The notes beneath the pieces were generated by a model. It did no database searches. It was given only the letters and a program-made list of their open reading frames with translations, and was not told where the DNA came from. From NCBI RefSeq assembly GCF_000468035.1, contig NZ_KI260546.1, positions 115,962 to 179,961 on the forward strand: a stretch of DNA of 64,000 nt. Reading direction: 5' to 3'. The DNA is from Selenomonas sp. oral taxon 892 str. F0426 (GTDB lineage Bacteria > Bacillota > Negativicutes > Selenomonadales > Selenomonadaceae). Below are positions 44,511-53,516 of this stretch, piece after piece (the first letter of the stretch is position 1; each line of letters opens with the position of its first letter). The translations under genes and the position numbers were made by a program.

Positions 44511-44654
44511 GCACAGAAAGAAATGAATTCGGTTCATCTTTCTGCGCCTCATGATGCGGACGATGCGTATACGCGTATGTCCAAAGCCCCTGAGCAAGGC
44601 GAAATCTGTGGCTGCAGAAGAGTGCCGCGCTGTGTATTATGGGGGATGTTTGCA
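44511..44654 (+). promoter_or_regulatory. Leader region before ahbA with two inverted repeats
   Basis: The gap holds a hairpin (CAGAAAGA-ATGAA paired with TTCAT-TTTCTG, 44514-44541) that may end engB transcription although the T tract is poor, and the palindrome ATACGCGTAT (about 44569-44578), a possible operator. No known riboswitch was recognised. Confidence 0.35.
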
Positions 44655-45113
44655 ATGACACCATTGACGGCTTTTGATAAACGGCTGCTGAACCTCCTGC
44701 AGGGAAACCTGCCGGTGTGTTCGCGGCCGTTTGCGCGTTTGGCAGAGATGTTGGAGACAACGGAGGAGCATGTGCTCAGCCGTTTGGAAGACCTGAAGCA
44801 GGAAGGGTACCTTCGGCACATCGGCACATTCTTTAACTCGGAGCACCTTGGCTACCACGGGACGCTTATTGCTCTGCGCGTTGCGGAGGAGCATTTGCCC
44901 TCTGTGGCGCAGGCGGTCAATACTTATGCCGGAGTAACGCACAACTATGAACGGGAGGGGAAATATAACCTCTGGTTTACCCTGCTGACCCCATCACCTG
45001 CGGCCGAGGAGAGAATTCTCGCGGACGTTGCAGCGCTGCCGGGGGTCAAGGGGCTGATGGGCCTCAGAGCTAATCGCCGTTATAAGATCAATGTGCAGTT
45101 TAAATTGGCGTGA
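44655..45113 (+). CDS. ahbA: Siroheme decarboxylase subunit AhbA (Lrp/AsnC-like)
   Basis: 152 residues. The layout is an AsnC-type helix-turn-helix (LTAFDKRLLNLLQGNLPVCSRPF) and an alpha/beta domain containing YLRHIGTFFNSEHLGYHGTLIALRV and HNYEREGKYNLWFTLL. AhbA and AhbB together decarboxylate siroheme in the alternative heme pathway (also the NirDLGH family of heme d1 synthesis). The adjacent partner supports enzyme over regulator. ATG 44655 is preferred (GGGGG 9 bases before); an ATG 9 bases earlier is possible. Confidence 0.85.
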   Translation: MTPLTAFDKRLLNLLQGNLPVCSRPFARLAEMLETTEEHVLSRLEDLKQEGYLRHIGTFFNSEHLGYHGTLIALRVAEEHLPSVAQAVNTYAGVTHNYEREGKYNLWFTLLTPSPAAEERILADVAALPGVKGLMGLRANRRYKINVQFKLA

Positions 45114-45134
45114 CCTGCGGGAAGGGGGATTATC

Positions 45135-45620
45135 ATGACAGAGACCGTCGAGATCGAGGAACTCGATCGCAAGATTATCCGTCTGCTGCAGGGCGAGTTT
45201 CCTCTGGTGGCAGAGCCGTATAAGGTACTGGCGGAGGAGATCGGCATCACGGAGGAAGCTCTGCTTGCACGCATCGAAACCATGCGTGAAGAAAAGAAAA
45301 TTCGCAAAATGGGGGCGGTTCTCCGGCACCGCGAGGTGGGGTTCACTTCGAACTGCCTTTGTGTGTGGAATGTGCCTGACGAGCGCGTGGACGAGGTCGG
45401 AGGCCGGATGGCAGAGCATCCTCGCGTCTCGCACTGCTATGACCGCAACCGCACTCCGGACTGGCCTTACAATCTCTACACCATGATTCACGGGTACAGC
45501 CGTGAAGAATGCGAAGTCATTGCAGCGGAACTTGCCGCCACAGCGGGCATCGAGGAGCGCTGCATGCTCTACACCAAAAAAGAGTGGAAAAAGGCTTCGA
45601 TGCGATATTTTATGGAATAA
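45135..45620 (+). CDS. ahbB: Siroheme decarboxylase subunit AhbB (Lrp/AsnC-like)
   Basis: 161 residues, same fold as AhbA. RKMGAVLRHREVGFTSNCLCVWNVP holds the histidine-arginine segment thought to bind siroheme, and SHCYDRNRTPDWPYNLYTMIHG is characteristic of the B subunit. GAAGGGGG precedes the ATG. It starts 21 bases after ahbA and is closed by a strong terminator. Later genes of this heme pathway (ahbC, ahbD) are not in the window. Confidence 0.86.
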   Translation: MTETVEIEELDRKIIRLLQGEFPLVAEPYKVLAEEIGITEEALLARIETMREEKKIRKMGAVLRHREVGFTSNCLCVWNVPDERVDEVGGRMAEHPRVSHCYDRNRTPDWPYNLYTMIHGYSREECEVIAAELAATAGIEERCMLYTKKEWKKASMRYFME

Positions 45621-45632
45621 CCGATTTGGGAC

Positions 45633-45669
45633 AAAAAACCGGAAGGGATCGAACCCTTCCGGTTTTTTA
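45633..45669. terminator. Bidirectional terminator between ahbB and the flavodiiron gene
   Basis: AAAAAACCGGAAGGG pairs perfectly with CCCTTCCGGTTTTTT around ATCGAA. It can serve both converging genes. Confidence 0.95.
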
Positions 45670-45675
45670 TGTCTC

Positions 45676-46836
45676 TTACAACGCGAGAATCTGGTCACGC
45701 AGTCCTGCGAGTTGCTCGGCAGAGGGGACGTAGAGCATGCGCACTTTGTCCATGACGATCTCGCAGCCGCCCGCCTTGAGTTCGTCCTCGATCTGCTGAA
45801 TGCTCTGTCCGCCCCAGCCGTAGGAGCCGAATGCAAATGCTTTGCGCCCCTTCGGCGAAAGCCCCTTCAGATAGCAGAGGAAGCCGGCAATGGTTGGAAG
45901 CATTTGATTGTTGAGGGTCGGCGAACCGATGGCGAGGTAGCGGCTTGTGAGCACGTCTGTCATGATGTCGGCGTGTGTGTTCTTTTGGATGTCGTAGTAG
46001 CCGACGGAGAAGCCCTTATCGATGAATGCCTCAGCGATCGTATGCGCCATCATCTCAGTCGAGTGCCACATGCTGTCAAAGACGATAACCGCACGGTCTT
46101 CCGTTTTGCCGAGCGACCATTTGTTGTAGAGGTCGAGGATCTCGGGGATGTGTGAGCGCCAGATGATTCCGTGCCCCGTGGCGATCAGTTCGATGTCGAG
46201 TTCGTGTACCGCCTTGAGTGCCGTCTGTGCCTGCTTGGCATAGAGGAAGAGAATGTTCGCATAGTATTTCTTTGCCTCTTCGATGACAACAGAGAGATCA
46301 TTGTCGTCGTCATAGCGCTTGCCGGAGGCGAGATGCTGACCAAAGGCGTCGTTCGAAAAGAGGATCTTCTCCTCCGGGCAGTAAGTTACCATGCTGTCCG
46401 GCCAGTGGAGCATCGGTGTCGGGACAAATACGAATGAACGCTTGCCAATGGAAAGCGTGTCGCCTGCCTTGACTGTTTCATAGGGCATTTCCCCGTAGTA
46501 GGCACGCAGCCCCTTGAGTCCGTTTGGCGCACTTGTGATGACCTTCGCATTCGGTGCGAGTGAGGATATGAGCGGAACACCGTAGGAGTGATCTGGTTCG
46601 ACATGATTTGAGATGATGTAGTCGATCTGTGACGGATCAATAACGGAGGAAATACGCGCAAGCATTTCAGGCTCAAAGCCCTGCTTCACCGTATCGATCA
46701 ATGTGATTTTGTCATCAATAATGAGGTAGGCGTTATAGGTGGAACCGCGCTGCGTATCGTAGCCATGAAAACTGCGCATGGACCAATCAATCGCTCCAAC
46801 CCAGTAAATACCATCGCGGATTTTGACAGCGTTCAT
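45676..46836 (-). CDS. Flavodiiron protein (A-type flavoprotein, O2/NO reductase)
   Basis: 386 residues. The metallo-beta-lactamase-like domain binds two irons: H78, E80, D82 and H83 in NHVEPDHS, then PMLHWPDSM, SNDAFGQH and GHGIIW. A C-terminal flavodoxin domain binds FMN (VFDSMWHSTEMMA; GSPTLNNQMLP; GSYGWGG). It reduces oxygen or nitric oxide to protect an anaerobe. GAAAGGAG precedes the ATG. No rubredoxin gene is adjacent, so the electron donor is encoded elsewhere. Confidence 0.94.
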   Translation of the reverse strand: MNAVKIRDGIYWVGAIDWSMRSFHGYDTQRGSTYNAYLIIDDKITLIDTVKQGFEPEMLARISSVIDPSQIDYIISNHVEPDHSYGVPLISSLAPNAKVITSAPNGLKGLRAYYGEMPYETVKAGDTLSIGKRSFVFVPTPMLHWPDSMVTYCPEEKILFSNDAFGQHLASGKRYDDDNDLSVVIEEAKKYYANILFLYAKQAQTALKAVHELDIELIATGHGIIWRSHIPEILDLYNKWSLGKTEDRAVIVFDSMWHSTEMMAHTIAEAFIDKGFSVGYYDIQKNTHADIMTDVLTSRYLAIGSPTLNNQMLPTIAGFLCYLKGLSPKGRKAFAFGSYGWGGQSIQQIEDELKAGGCEIVMDKVRMLYVPSAEQLAGLRDQILAL

Positions 46837-46839
46837 GAA

Positions 46840-46925
46840 TGTACTCCTTTCGAAAATAGAATCATTTATACAATTTATACTTTCTTTCTATAAATGAGAA
46901 CAATTTTTATAGAAGTATTCTAGCC
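46840..46925 (-). promoter_or_regulatory. AT-rich promoter region of the flavodiiron gene
   Basis: On the minus strand TTGTTC and TATAAA are 18 bases apart. TTTATA and TATAAA form an inverted repeat around GAAAGAAAG in the same place, which might be a regulator site. Confidence 0.4.
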
Positions 46926-46997
46926 TAATTCAAAATCTTTTGCAACAGGAATTTCAATGCATTTTTTTTATAAAAGGCGCGTGATGCATGGGGTTTC

Positions 46998-47026
46998 TTG
47001 ACAGATGATAGACCATACGGTATAAT
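46998..47026 (+). promoter_or_regulatory. Consensus sigma-A promoter of the exonuclease gene
   Basis: TTGACA and TATAAT separated by exactly 17 bases, the full consensus. It is the strongest promoter seen in the window. Confidence 0.92.
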
Positions 47027-47084
47027 ATTTATGACGAAAGCCATACAAAAATGGGATAAAATGACTAGAAAAGGAAGGACTTTC

Positions 47085-47624
47085 ATGCTAGGAAAAATTC
47101 TGGTCTTTGATACCGAGACAACGGGTTTTCGCAGTGACGATGAGGTGTTGACGCTTGCCGTTGTCGACGGCAGTGGGACAACGGTGATAGATGGGATGTA
47201 CGCACCGGCACGCAAGAGCGCATGGCCGGATGCGGAGAAGATCAATCGGATTTCTCCTACAATGGTCATGGGCTGCCCGACTATTCTCTCACAGCGGGCA
47301 GAGCTGGAGCAGATGTTCAACGATCCCGATACACTCCTCGTTGGATATAATATTGAGTTTGACATTCGCCTTTTGGGGCAGTCAGGCATCCGCATTACGA
47401 ACCCCAACCGCCACGATGTTATGCTTGCGTTCTCGGAGTTCCGCAAGGTTCCCGATGCACGGCGCGGCGGTTATCGTTGGTGGAAGCTCACCGAGTGCGC
47501 AGACTATTACCGCTATGACTGGGGGATAAGCCAGGCACATGGGGCTCTCGCAGATACGTTTGCAACGCTCTATTGCTATAAGAAAATGCAAGAGCCAGTA
47601 TATGAGGAGCAGAGTCTATTTTAA
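47085..47624 (+). CDS. DnaQ-like 3'-5' exonuclease domain protein
   Basis: 179 residues. DEDDh exonuclease motifs: VFDTETTG (D9, E11), NIEFDIRLLG, and near the end HGALADTFA with the catalytic H and D. Such a stand-alone domain may proofread or trim DNA or RNA ends; the substrate is unknown. ATG 47085 follows AAGGAAGG, and earlier in-frame starts overlap the promoter. The small membrane protein gene follows 36 bases later. Confidence 0.85.
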   Translation: MLGKILVFDTETTGFRSDDEVLTLAVVDGSGTTVIDGMYAPARKSAWPDAEKINRISPTMVMGCPTILSQRAELEQMFNDPDTLLVGYNIEFDIRLLGQSGIRITNPNRHDVMLAFSEFRKVPDARRGGYRWWKLTECADYYRYDWGISQAHGALADTFATLYCYKKMQEPVYEEQSLF

Positions 47625-47660
47625 TCTCGGCTGGAAGTGAAGAGAGGAGGAGACGCTTTT

Positions 47661-47942
47661 ATGGCGAAGAATCCATATAGAAGCACGAATCCAAGTCCCG
47701 CAGAGTCAATACGGGAACGTAAGAAGAGGGAGTTGGAGCGGGGGCTTGAACGCGTGCGGAAGAGACGCGCCTCCTATCAGCGTAAGATCATCGGTACGGT
47801 GATTGTTTTCTTCATCATCCTTATTATTATATGTGCACTCTTGCCCTCGGATGACAGAGCTGGCTATGAAAACAGGTGGGATAAGGATGTGAACTCACGG
47901 CAGGCGCAGATTATGCAGAGTTTACAGCAGAATTTTAAGTAG
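47661..47942 (+). CDS. Small single-pass membrane protein, unknown
   Basis: 93 residues. A strongly basic, helical N-terminal half (RERKKRELERGLERVRKRR) precedes one membrane segment (IIGTVIVFFIILIIICALL, about 43-61) and a polar C-terminal tail. GAGGAGG lies upstream of ATG 47661. No family recognised. A terminator follows at once, so it may be co-transcribed only with the exonuclease. Confidence 0.75.
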   Translation: MAKNPYRSTNPSPAESIRERKKRELERGLERVRKRRASYQRKIIGTVIVFFIILIIICALLPSDDRAGYENRWDKDVNSRQAQIMQSLQQNFK

Positions 47943-47968
47943 AGGTTTGTTTTTGGCTTGATATTTTT

Positions 47969-48007
47969 CAAAAACCGCGTATTCTATATAGGAACGCGGT
48001 TTTTTAA
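47969..48007 (+). terminator. Rho-independent terminator before glyQ
   Basis: AAAAACCGCGT and ACGCGGTTTTTT form the stem with T tract. Confidence 0.92.
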
Positions 48008-48023
48008 TTAAGGAGTTGTTTGC

Positions 48024-48905
48024 ATGAAATTCCAGGAGGTCATCCTCGCATTGCAGGGGTTCTGGTCGAATCAGGGATGTATCCTTGCTCAGCCCTATGA
48101 CGTGGAGAAGGGCGCAGGTACGATGAGTCCGTGGACGTTCCTGCGCGTGCTCGGCCCCGAGCCGTGGAACGTCGCCTATGTCGAGCCGTCGCGCAGACCT
48201 GCGGACGGACGTTACGGGGACAATCCGAACCGTCTCTATCAGCATCATCAGTTCCAGGTCATTATGAAGCCCTCGCCGGACAACATTCAGGAACTCTACC
48301 TTGAGAGCCTCGCGCGTCTCGGCATCCGTGCCGAGGAGCATGACATCCGCTTTGTCGAGGACAACTGGGAGTCGCCGACGCTCGGTGCGTGGGGACTCGG
48401 CTGGGAGGTTTGGCTCGATGGCATGGAGATCACGCAGTTCACGTATTTCCAGCAGGTCGGCAGTCACGACGTGAAGCCCGTCTCCGTTGAGATCACCTAT
48501 GGTCTCGAACGCCTTGCCATGTATATTCAGGGCGTGGAGAATGTCTACGATATTGCGTGGACGGACGATGTGACCTATGGCGATGTCTTCCATCAGAACG
48601 AATTTGAGCAGTCCACCTATGCGTTTGATCTCTCGGATGAGGCGCTGCTCTTTGATCTCTTTGACAAATATGAGGCAGAGGCGGTGCGCGTCATCGGCGC
48701 AGGACATGTACATCCCGCGCATGACTACGTGCTGAAATGCTCGCATGCGTTCAATCTGCTCGATGCGCGCGGCGCGATCAGCGTCTCACAGCGGACGGCG
48801 TTCATCGGACGCGTCCGCAAACTCGCGCGCCTCTGTGCGGAGGCGTATCTCGCGCAGCGCGAGGCACTCGGCTATCCGATGCTGAAGAAGGAGGGGAAGG
48901 CATGA
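48024..48905 (+). CDS. glyQ: Glycyl-tRNA synthetase alpha subunit
   Basis: 293 residues, the catalytic class II subunit of the bacterial tetrameric Gly[36 protein letters not shown] is the conserved N-terminus, with [32 protein letters not shown] (motif 2) and the [12 protein letters not shown] motif 3. AAGGAG is upstream of the ATG. The stop overlaps the glyS start as ATGA, so the subunits are translated together. Confidence 0.97.
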   Translation: MKFQEVILALQGFWSNQGCILAQPYDVEKGAGTMSPWTFLRVLGPEPWNVAYVEPSRRPADGRYGDNPNRLYQHHQFQVIMKPSPDNIQELYLESLARLGIRAEEHDIRFVEDNWESPTLGAWGLGWEVWLDGMEITQFTYFQQVGSHDVKPVSVEITYGLERLAMYIQGVENVYDIAWTDDVTYGDVFHQNEFEQSTYAFDLSDEALLFDLFDKYEAEAVRVIGAGHVHPAHDYVLKCSHAFNLLDARGAISVSQRTAFIGRVRKLARLCAEAYLAQREALGYPMLKKEGKA

Positions 48906-50953
48906 GTAAGGATCTGTTGCTTGAAATCGGGACGGAGGAAGTTCCGGCACACGTTATGCCCCGCATGCTCTCCGACTTGGCGCGTTTGGCGGAGGCGCTT
49001 TTCAAGGAGCGCCGCATTGCCTATGAGAGTCTGCGTACGATCGGCACGCCGCGCCGTACGGCACTCATCGTCACAGGGCTTGCCGAGCGGCAGGAGGATG
49101 TCAGCACGGAGACACGCGGTCCATCGGTCTCCATCGCCTTTGATGCGGAGGGGAATCCGACGAAGGCGGGTGCGGGCTTTGCGCGTGGGCAGGGAATCGA
49201 TCCCTCCGCGCTTATTCAGCGCGATGGCTATGTCTATGCCTCTGTGCATGAGCAGGGCGCGGAGACGCGACAGCTGCTCACGGAACTGCTGCCTGAACTC
49301 ATCCGTACGCTCCCCTTACCGAACAGCATGCGATGGGGCGATCTGGACTTCCGCTTCATCCGCCCGATTCGCTGGATTGTCGCGCTTTACGGGACGGAGG
49401 TCGTGCCCTTTACGTTTGCGAACGTCACGAGCGGGAATGCCTCGCGCGGACATCGGACGCTTGCACCTCAGGACTTCGTTATTTCTTCGCCCGCAGACTA
49501 TGAGACGGCGTGCGAAAGGGCATACATCATCGTCGATCCCGTGCGCCGCCGTTCCATGATTACCGAGCAGATCAACGAAGTGGCAAAGTCGTGCGGCGGG
49601 ACGGCGGAGATCACGCCCGACCTCCTTGAGGAGGTGCTCTACCTCGTCGAGTACCCAACGGCGCTCTGTGGTTCGTTTGAGGAAAAATATCTTGCACTGC
49701 CGGCAGAGGCTGTCATCACGCCCATGCGTGACCACCAGCGCTATTTCCCTGTCAAGGCGGCGGACGGCAGCCTACTGCCCGTATTCATCACCGTGCGCAA
49801 CGGAGGGAAAGAGCATCTGGACGTGGTCGCGCACGGCAATGAGCGCGTTCTGCGTGCACGCCTTGCGGATGCCCAGTTCTTCTTCGACGAGGATCGCAAG
49901 AAGTCGCTCGCAGAGCATCGCGAGAAGCTCAAGACCGTCGTGTTCCAGCAGGGACTCGGCTCGATGTACGAAAAGACCGAGCGCCTGATGGGGCTTGTTA
50001 CGGCAATCGTCGAGGAGCTTGCTCCGGACGAAGCTGCGTATGAGGCGTTGGAGCCGGATGCACGCCGCGCGGCAGAGCTGTCGAAGGCGGATCTCGTGAC
50101 GGGTATGGTCACGGAGTTCACGGAGCTGCAGGGCATTATGGGACGCGAGTATGCGCTCCTCGACGGCGAGCAGCCGGAGGTTGCGCGCGCGATTGACGAG
50201 CAGTATATGCCGCGCTTTGCGGGGGACGAACTGCCGCAGAGCGATCTCGGCTTTGCGCTCAGCGTTGCGGACAAGATCGACAACATCGTCGGCACATTCA
50301 GCCGCGGCAAGATTCCGACCGGCTCGCAGGATCCGTTTGCCCTGCGTCGTCAGGCACTCGGACTCGTGCTCATGCTGATCGAGCACGAGAGCGGGCTGCT
50401 GCTCTCCGATCTCGTCGATGAGGCGTATGATCTCTATGCACTTGAGGAAGTGTCGCGGGACAAGATGCAGGCGGACGTTGCCGACTTCATCCGGCTGCGC
50501 CTCAAGAATGTACTTACGGAGCGCGGCGTGCGCTACGATGTGCAGGAGGCGGTGCTCACGGATGTGGACTTCGTCGCAGATGTACCCGTGCGCGCCGCCT
50601 ATGTGGAGCGTTTGCTTGCAGCGGACGGCGCGGATGCACTCGTGCAGTCCTTCGTTCGTGTCGGAAATATCGCGCGCATGACAGAGACCGGGATCGTCGA
50701 TCCGGCGCTCTTTGCGGCGCAGGAGGAGGGAACGCTTCACGCCGCATACGAACGTGCAGTCGCGGCACGCGCAGAGGGGGCAGATACGCTTCCGGCAGAG
50801 CAGGCGCTTGCAAAGGCAATCGATGCGTTCTTTGATGCGGTCATGGTGATGGACAAGGACGAGCGCATCAAGACAAATCGTCTGACGCTCCTCAAGGTGA
50901 TTGACAACTATCTGCTCTGCACGGCAGACTACAGCAAGATTGTATTGAACTAA
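48902..50953 (+). CDS. glyS: Glycyl-tRNA synthetase beta subunit
   Basis: 683 residues, starting [22 protein letters not shown]. This subunit recognises tRNA-Gly. It contains the HD-like core (THE region [32 protein letters not shown]), an RRQALGL segment and a C-terminal anticodon-binding domain ending in [29 protein letters not shown] sequence. It follows glyQ with a 4-base overlap. Confidence 0.97.
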   Translation: MSKDLLLEIGTEEVPAHVMPRMLSDLARLAEALFKERRIAYESLRTIGTPRRTALIVTGLAERQEDVSTETRGPSVSIAFDAEGNPTKAGAGFARGQGIDPSALIQRDGYVYASVHEQGAETRQLLTELLPELIRTLPLPNSMRWGDLDFRFIRPIRWIVALYGTEVVPFTFANVTSGNASRGHRTLAPQDFVISSPADYETACERAYIIVDPVRRRSMITEQINEVAKSCGGTAEITPDLLEEVLYLVEYPTALCGSFEEKYLALPAEAVITPMRDHQRYFPVKAADGSLLPVFITVRNGGKEHLDVVAHGNERVLRARLADAQFFFDEDRKKSLAEHREKLKTVVFQQGLGSMYEKTERLMGLVTAIVEELAPDEAAYEALEPDARRAAELSKADLVTGMVTEFTELQGIMGREYALLDGEQPEVARAIDEQYMPRFAGDELPQSDLGFALSVADKIDNIVGTFSRGKIPTGSQDPFALRRQALGLVLMLIEHESGLLLSDLVDEAYDLYALEEVSRDKMQADVADFIRLRLKNVLTERGVRYDVQEAVLTDVDFVADVPVRAAYVERLLAADGADALVQSFVRVGNIARMTETGIVDPALFAAQEEGTLHAAYERAVAARAEGADTLPAEQALAKAIDAFFDAVMVMDKDERIKTNRLTLLKVIDNYLLCTADYSKIVLN

Positions 50954-51048
50954 GATTCCGATCGGCTCATGAGGCACTTCCCTCGTAAACATGGGCAGCA
51001 AATAATGTGAGATTATCCTTCTTCGCATGGCGGAAGAGGGACCGCAGC

Positions 51049-51081
51049 GTGATGGAAGGGTTATCACCATTTTTCTTTTCT
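51049..51081 (+). terminator. Possible terminator after glyS
   Basis: GTGAT and ATCAC form a short stem around GGAAGGGTT, followed by CATTTTTCTTTTC. Weak stem but good T tract. Confidence 0.5.
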
Positions 51082-51125
51082 CCTCTAGTCAAAGCAATCA
51101 CTTTATGTTATTATGAGCACGTTAT

Positions 51126-51146
51126 AAATGATAGGGGCTATCATTT
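51126..51146. promoter_or_regulatory. Palindrome upstream of tonB, possible metal-regulator operator
   Basis: AAATGATA and TATCATTT flank GGGGC, an 8-bp inverted repeat resembling iron- or manganese-regulator boxes. A -10-like TATTAT lies just upstream (51109-51114), so binding here would block tonB transcription. Regulation by Fur or a relative is inference. Confidence 0.5.
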
Positions 51147-51176
51147 GTGGGAATGCTTGTTCGGGGAGGTGATGAC

Positions 51177-51863
51177 TTGGATGTTACCGTAAAGGAAAAA
51201 TACCTGTCATGGGGAGCGTCGTTCGGGATTCACTTCTGTATCATCGCGGTGGCTGCTGCGATGGGGCTTTTCTCGATGGCAGCGGAACCGGAAAAGCGTC
51301 CGATCGACGTTGTGATCTATGATGCGTCCGCGCCGGAGAGCGCACCCGAGCCTGCGGCAGAGGCAGCGCCGCCGATGCCGAACATCGACGACATACCGCT
51401 CGAGCCGCCAAAGAAGGAGCAAACCGAGCAGCAGCAGGAACCCCCGAAGGACATGCCGAAGACGAACGCGACGAATACGAGCGCAGCGCCGACCTCGCAG
51501 GGAACGGGTGAGAAGCCGAGTGCCGCGCCCTCGGCGAATACGGGCACGGGCTCTGGAGAGGGAACCGGACGCGACGCGGCTGCGGCACAGCGTCCTCGTA
51601 CACCGCCGAAGCTGATCTCGGGGGCGGCGCCGGTCTATCCGAAGGAATTGGAGCGTAAGGGGATTACGGGATCGGTCGGAATCGCCATTGTAGTGGGTGC
51701 GAATGGCAGCGTGCAGAGCGTCGATGTCACGAGTTCCTCGGGACACGCTGAACTGGATCAGGCGGCGATCACAGCGGCGTACACCTATTACTTCGAGCCG
51801 GCACGCAACATCTACGATGAGCCGGTCGCGTGCCGCGTCAATCGGGCGTTCTCGTTCTCGTAG
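51177..51863 (+). CDS. tonB: TonB family protein
   Basis: 228 residues. One N-terminal membrane segment (WGASFGIHFCIIAVAAAMGLF), a periplasm-spanning linker rich in P, A, E, K and Q, and the C-terminal TonB fold (PVYPKELERKGITGSVGIAIVVGANGSVQSVDVTSSSG...YYFEPA). TonB passes proton-motive energy to outer-membrane receptors, so the cell has an outer membrane. The TTG at 51177 is preferred since GGGGAGG lies 7 bases before; in-frame GTG 51147 and ATG 51153 sit next to the palindrome. No exbB/exbD or receptor is adjacent. Confidence 0.88.
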   Translation: MDVTVKEKYLSWGASFGIHFCIIAVAAAMGLFSMAAEPEKRPIDVVIYDASAPESAPEPAAEAAPPMPNIDDIPLEPPKKEQTEQQQEPPKDMPKTNATNTSAAPTSQGTGEKPSAAPSANTGTGSGEGTGRDAAAAQRPRTPPKLISGAAPVYPKELERKGITGSVGIAIVVGANGSVQSVDVTSSSGHAELDQAAITAAYTYYFEPARNIYDEPVACRVNRAFSFS

Positions 51864-51945
51864 AGCAGGTGACATCGGTTGCTGCACGGCATCTGCTCGA
51901 AGGAACGAACGCTTGTGAACCAAGCAGAGGAGCAATAGAAGTAAG

Positions 51946-51982
51946 GGAATCTGTATTCGGTGGAGTACAGATTCTTTTTATT
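51946..51982 (+). terminator. Terminator after tonB
   Basis: GAATCTGTA and TACAGATTC form the stem, followed by TTTTTATTT. The T tract runs directly into the trpF -35 box. Confidence 0.85.
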
Positions 51983-52010
51983 TGACAAAATTCGAGTGCG
52001 CCCCTAAGAT
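51982..52010 (+). promoter_or_regulatory. Promoter of trpF
   Basis: TTGACA, 17 bases, TAAGAT, about 26 bases before the trpF start. The short leader leaves no room for a T-box or attenuator peptide. Confidence 0.75.
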
Positions 52011-52035
52011 GAACAAATGTGAATGGAGGGATTGG

Positions 52036-52653
52036 ATGCGTGTAAAGATGTGCGGAATGAAGACGGCTGCGGCTGCGCACGCGGCAGAGGAGGCGGGTGC
52101 AGACTATATCGGCTTTATCTTTGCGAAAAATAGTCGGCGCTATGTTGCGCCAGAGACAGCGCGGGAGATTGCACGCGCACTGTGCCACGTAAAGAAAGTT
52201 GGTGTCTTTGTGGATGCGCCGATGTCGGACGTGAACACGATTGCCGATCTCGTGGGTCTGGACTACGTGCAGCTGCACGGGCATGAGACGGTGGAGATGG
52301 CGCGGCAGGCGGAGCGTCCCGTCATCAAGGCGTACCGCTATGGCGACGACTTCGATGCAGATGCGGCAAACGCCTATCCCGCCGAGATGATCCTTGTGGA
52401 CAGTTACGTTGCGGGCGCGGCGGGCGGCACGGGGACGGCGTTTCACTGGCAGGAGGCGGCACGGGAAATTGCGCGTGTGACGAAACCCGTGCTGATCGCG
52501 GGCGGAATTACGGCGGAGAATGTCGGCGAAGCCGCTGTGATCTTTCATCCGTTCGGTGTGGATGTATCGGGCGGACTGGAAGAAGGCGGAGAGAAGTCCG
52601 AGGCGAAAATCAGAGCTTTCATGGAAGTGGTGCGAGCGGCGTGTGCTTCCTAA
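52036..52653 (+). CDS. trpF: Phosphoribosylanthranilate isomerase
   Basis: 205 residues. KMCGMK holds the catalytic cysteine near the start; GADYIGFIFAKNSRRYV, VGVFVD, VQLHGHE and GVDVSGGLEEG (catalytic and phosphate-binding strands) follow in normal order. It converts PRA to CdRP in tryptophan synthesis. ATG 52036 follows GGAGGGATTGG. Here it precedes trpC, whereas trpC-trpF is the commoner order. Confidence 0.95.
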   Translation: MRVKMCGMKTAAAAHAAEEAGADYIGFIFAKNSRRYVAPETAREIARALCHVKKVGVFVDAPMSDVNTIADLVGLDYVQLHGHETVEMARQAERPVIKAYRYGDDFDADAANAYPAEMILVDSYVAGAAGGTGTAFHWQEAAREIARVTKPVLIAGGITAENVGEAAVIFHPFGVDVSGGLEEGGEKSEAKIRAFMEVVRAACAS

Positions 52654-52655
52654 GA

Positions 52656-52684
52656 TTGACAAATTCTCTCTCCTCCACTAGAAT
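52656..52684 (+). promoter_or_regulatory. Second promoter before trpC
   Basis: TTGACA, 17 bases, TAGAAT, beginning 3 bases after the trpF stop. It would let trpCBA be expressed apart from trpF. Confidence 0.7.
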
Positions 52685-52727
52685 GGGGGAACATACGTCA
52701 ATTATAGAAGTCCGAAGGAGGTGCAGT

Positions 52728-53513
52728 GTGCGCGATACATTAGCTGAAATCGTAGAAAAGAAGCGCGCAATCGTGGCAGAGGCGAAGAAAAACCGCCCGC
52801 TCGATGATCTGAAAGCAGATCTCCCATGCGGTACGTTTCGCATGGCGGAGCACTTCCGATGGCGGGGCTGGGGACTGATTGCGGAGTGCAAGCTCCAGTC
52901 GCCTGCAAAGGGGCGGCTGACGACCGTGCACAGCGTTACGGAACTTGCCGATATTTACACGGCGGCGGGCGCAGCGGTGCTCTCCGTGCATACCGATCCG
53001 CACTTCCTAGGGAGCAACGAGGACTTTGCAGCGGTGCGTGCGCGTGTGGATACGCCGCTCCTGCGCAAGGACTTCATCATCGATCCGTATCAAGTCTACG
53101 AGGCGCGTGCCCTTGGTGCGGATGCCGTGCTCCTGATCGTACGCATCCTGACGCCCGAGGAGCTGAAAGAGCTGCTCTACCTCACATGGAGCCTCGGTAT
53201 GGATGCCCTCGTCGAGGTGCATGACCGCGCCGATCTTGAGATTGCGCAGCAGACGCCGGCGGAGTTCATCGGCATCAACAACCGCAACCTCGTGACCTTT
53301 GAGACGAGCGTCCAGACGACGCTCGACCTCCTGCCGTACGCGGACAAGAACCGCACGCTCATCAGTGAGAGCGGCATCTTTACACGCGAGGACGCCGTAC
53401 GCGTCCATGAGGCGGGCTGCAAGGGCGTGCTCGTCGGCGAGGGGCTTGTGCGTGCTGCCGATGTCGGCGCGTTTGCAGGGGAACTATCCGAAGTTGGAAT
53501 AAAGGAGCAATGA
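52728..53513 (+). CDS. trpC: Indole-3-glycerol phosphate synthase
   Basis: 261 residues. The (beta/alpha)8 motifs are EKKRAIVAEAK near the start, IAECKLQSPAKG (catalytic E and K; the usual K-x-S-P loop), LLRKDFIID (catalytic lysine), IGINNRNL and LISESGI. The start is GTG 52728, with AAGGAGG 7 bases before; longer readings would overlap the promoter. trpB starts 3 bases after the stop. Confidence 0.95.
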   Translation: MRDTLAEIVEKKRAIVAEAKKNRPLDDLKADLPCGTFRMAEHFRWRGWGLIAECKLQSPAKGRLTTVHSVTELADIYTAAGAAVLSVHTDPHFLGSNEDFAAVRARVDTPLLRKDFIIDPYQVYEARALGADAVLLIVRILTPEELKELLYLTWSLGMDALVEVHDRADLEIAQQTPAEFIGINNRNLVTFETSVQTTLDLLPYADKNRTLISESGIFTREDAVRVHEAGCKGVLVGEGLVRAADVGAFAGELSEVGIKEQ

Positions 53514-53516
53514 TAT

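Noticed and set aside
44655..45620. AhbA/AhbB pair as ordinary Lrp/AsnC regulators
   Set aside because: Paired arrangement and the siroheme-decarboxylase signature segments fit the enzyme better, though a regulatory role is not excluded.
49772..51070. Minus-strand frame opposite glyS
   Set aside because: Shadow of glyS running into the intergenic gap; no ribosome site or domain.
51864..52035. T-box or trp attenuator before trpF
   Set aside because: The only hairpin precedes the promoter and ends tonB; the transcript leader is too short and lacks T-box sequence.
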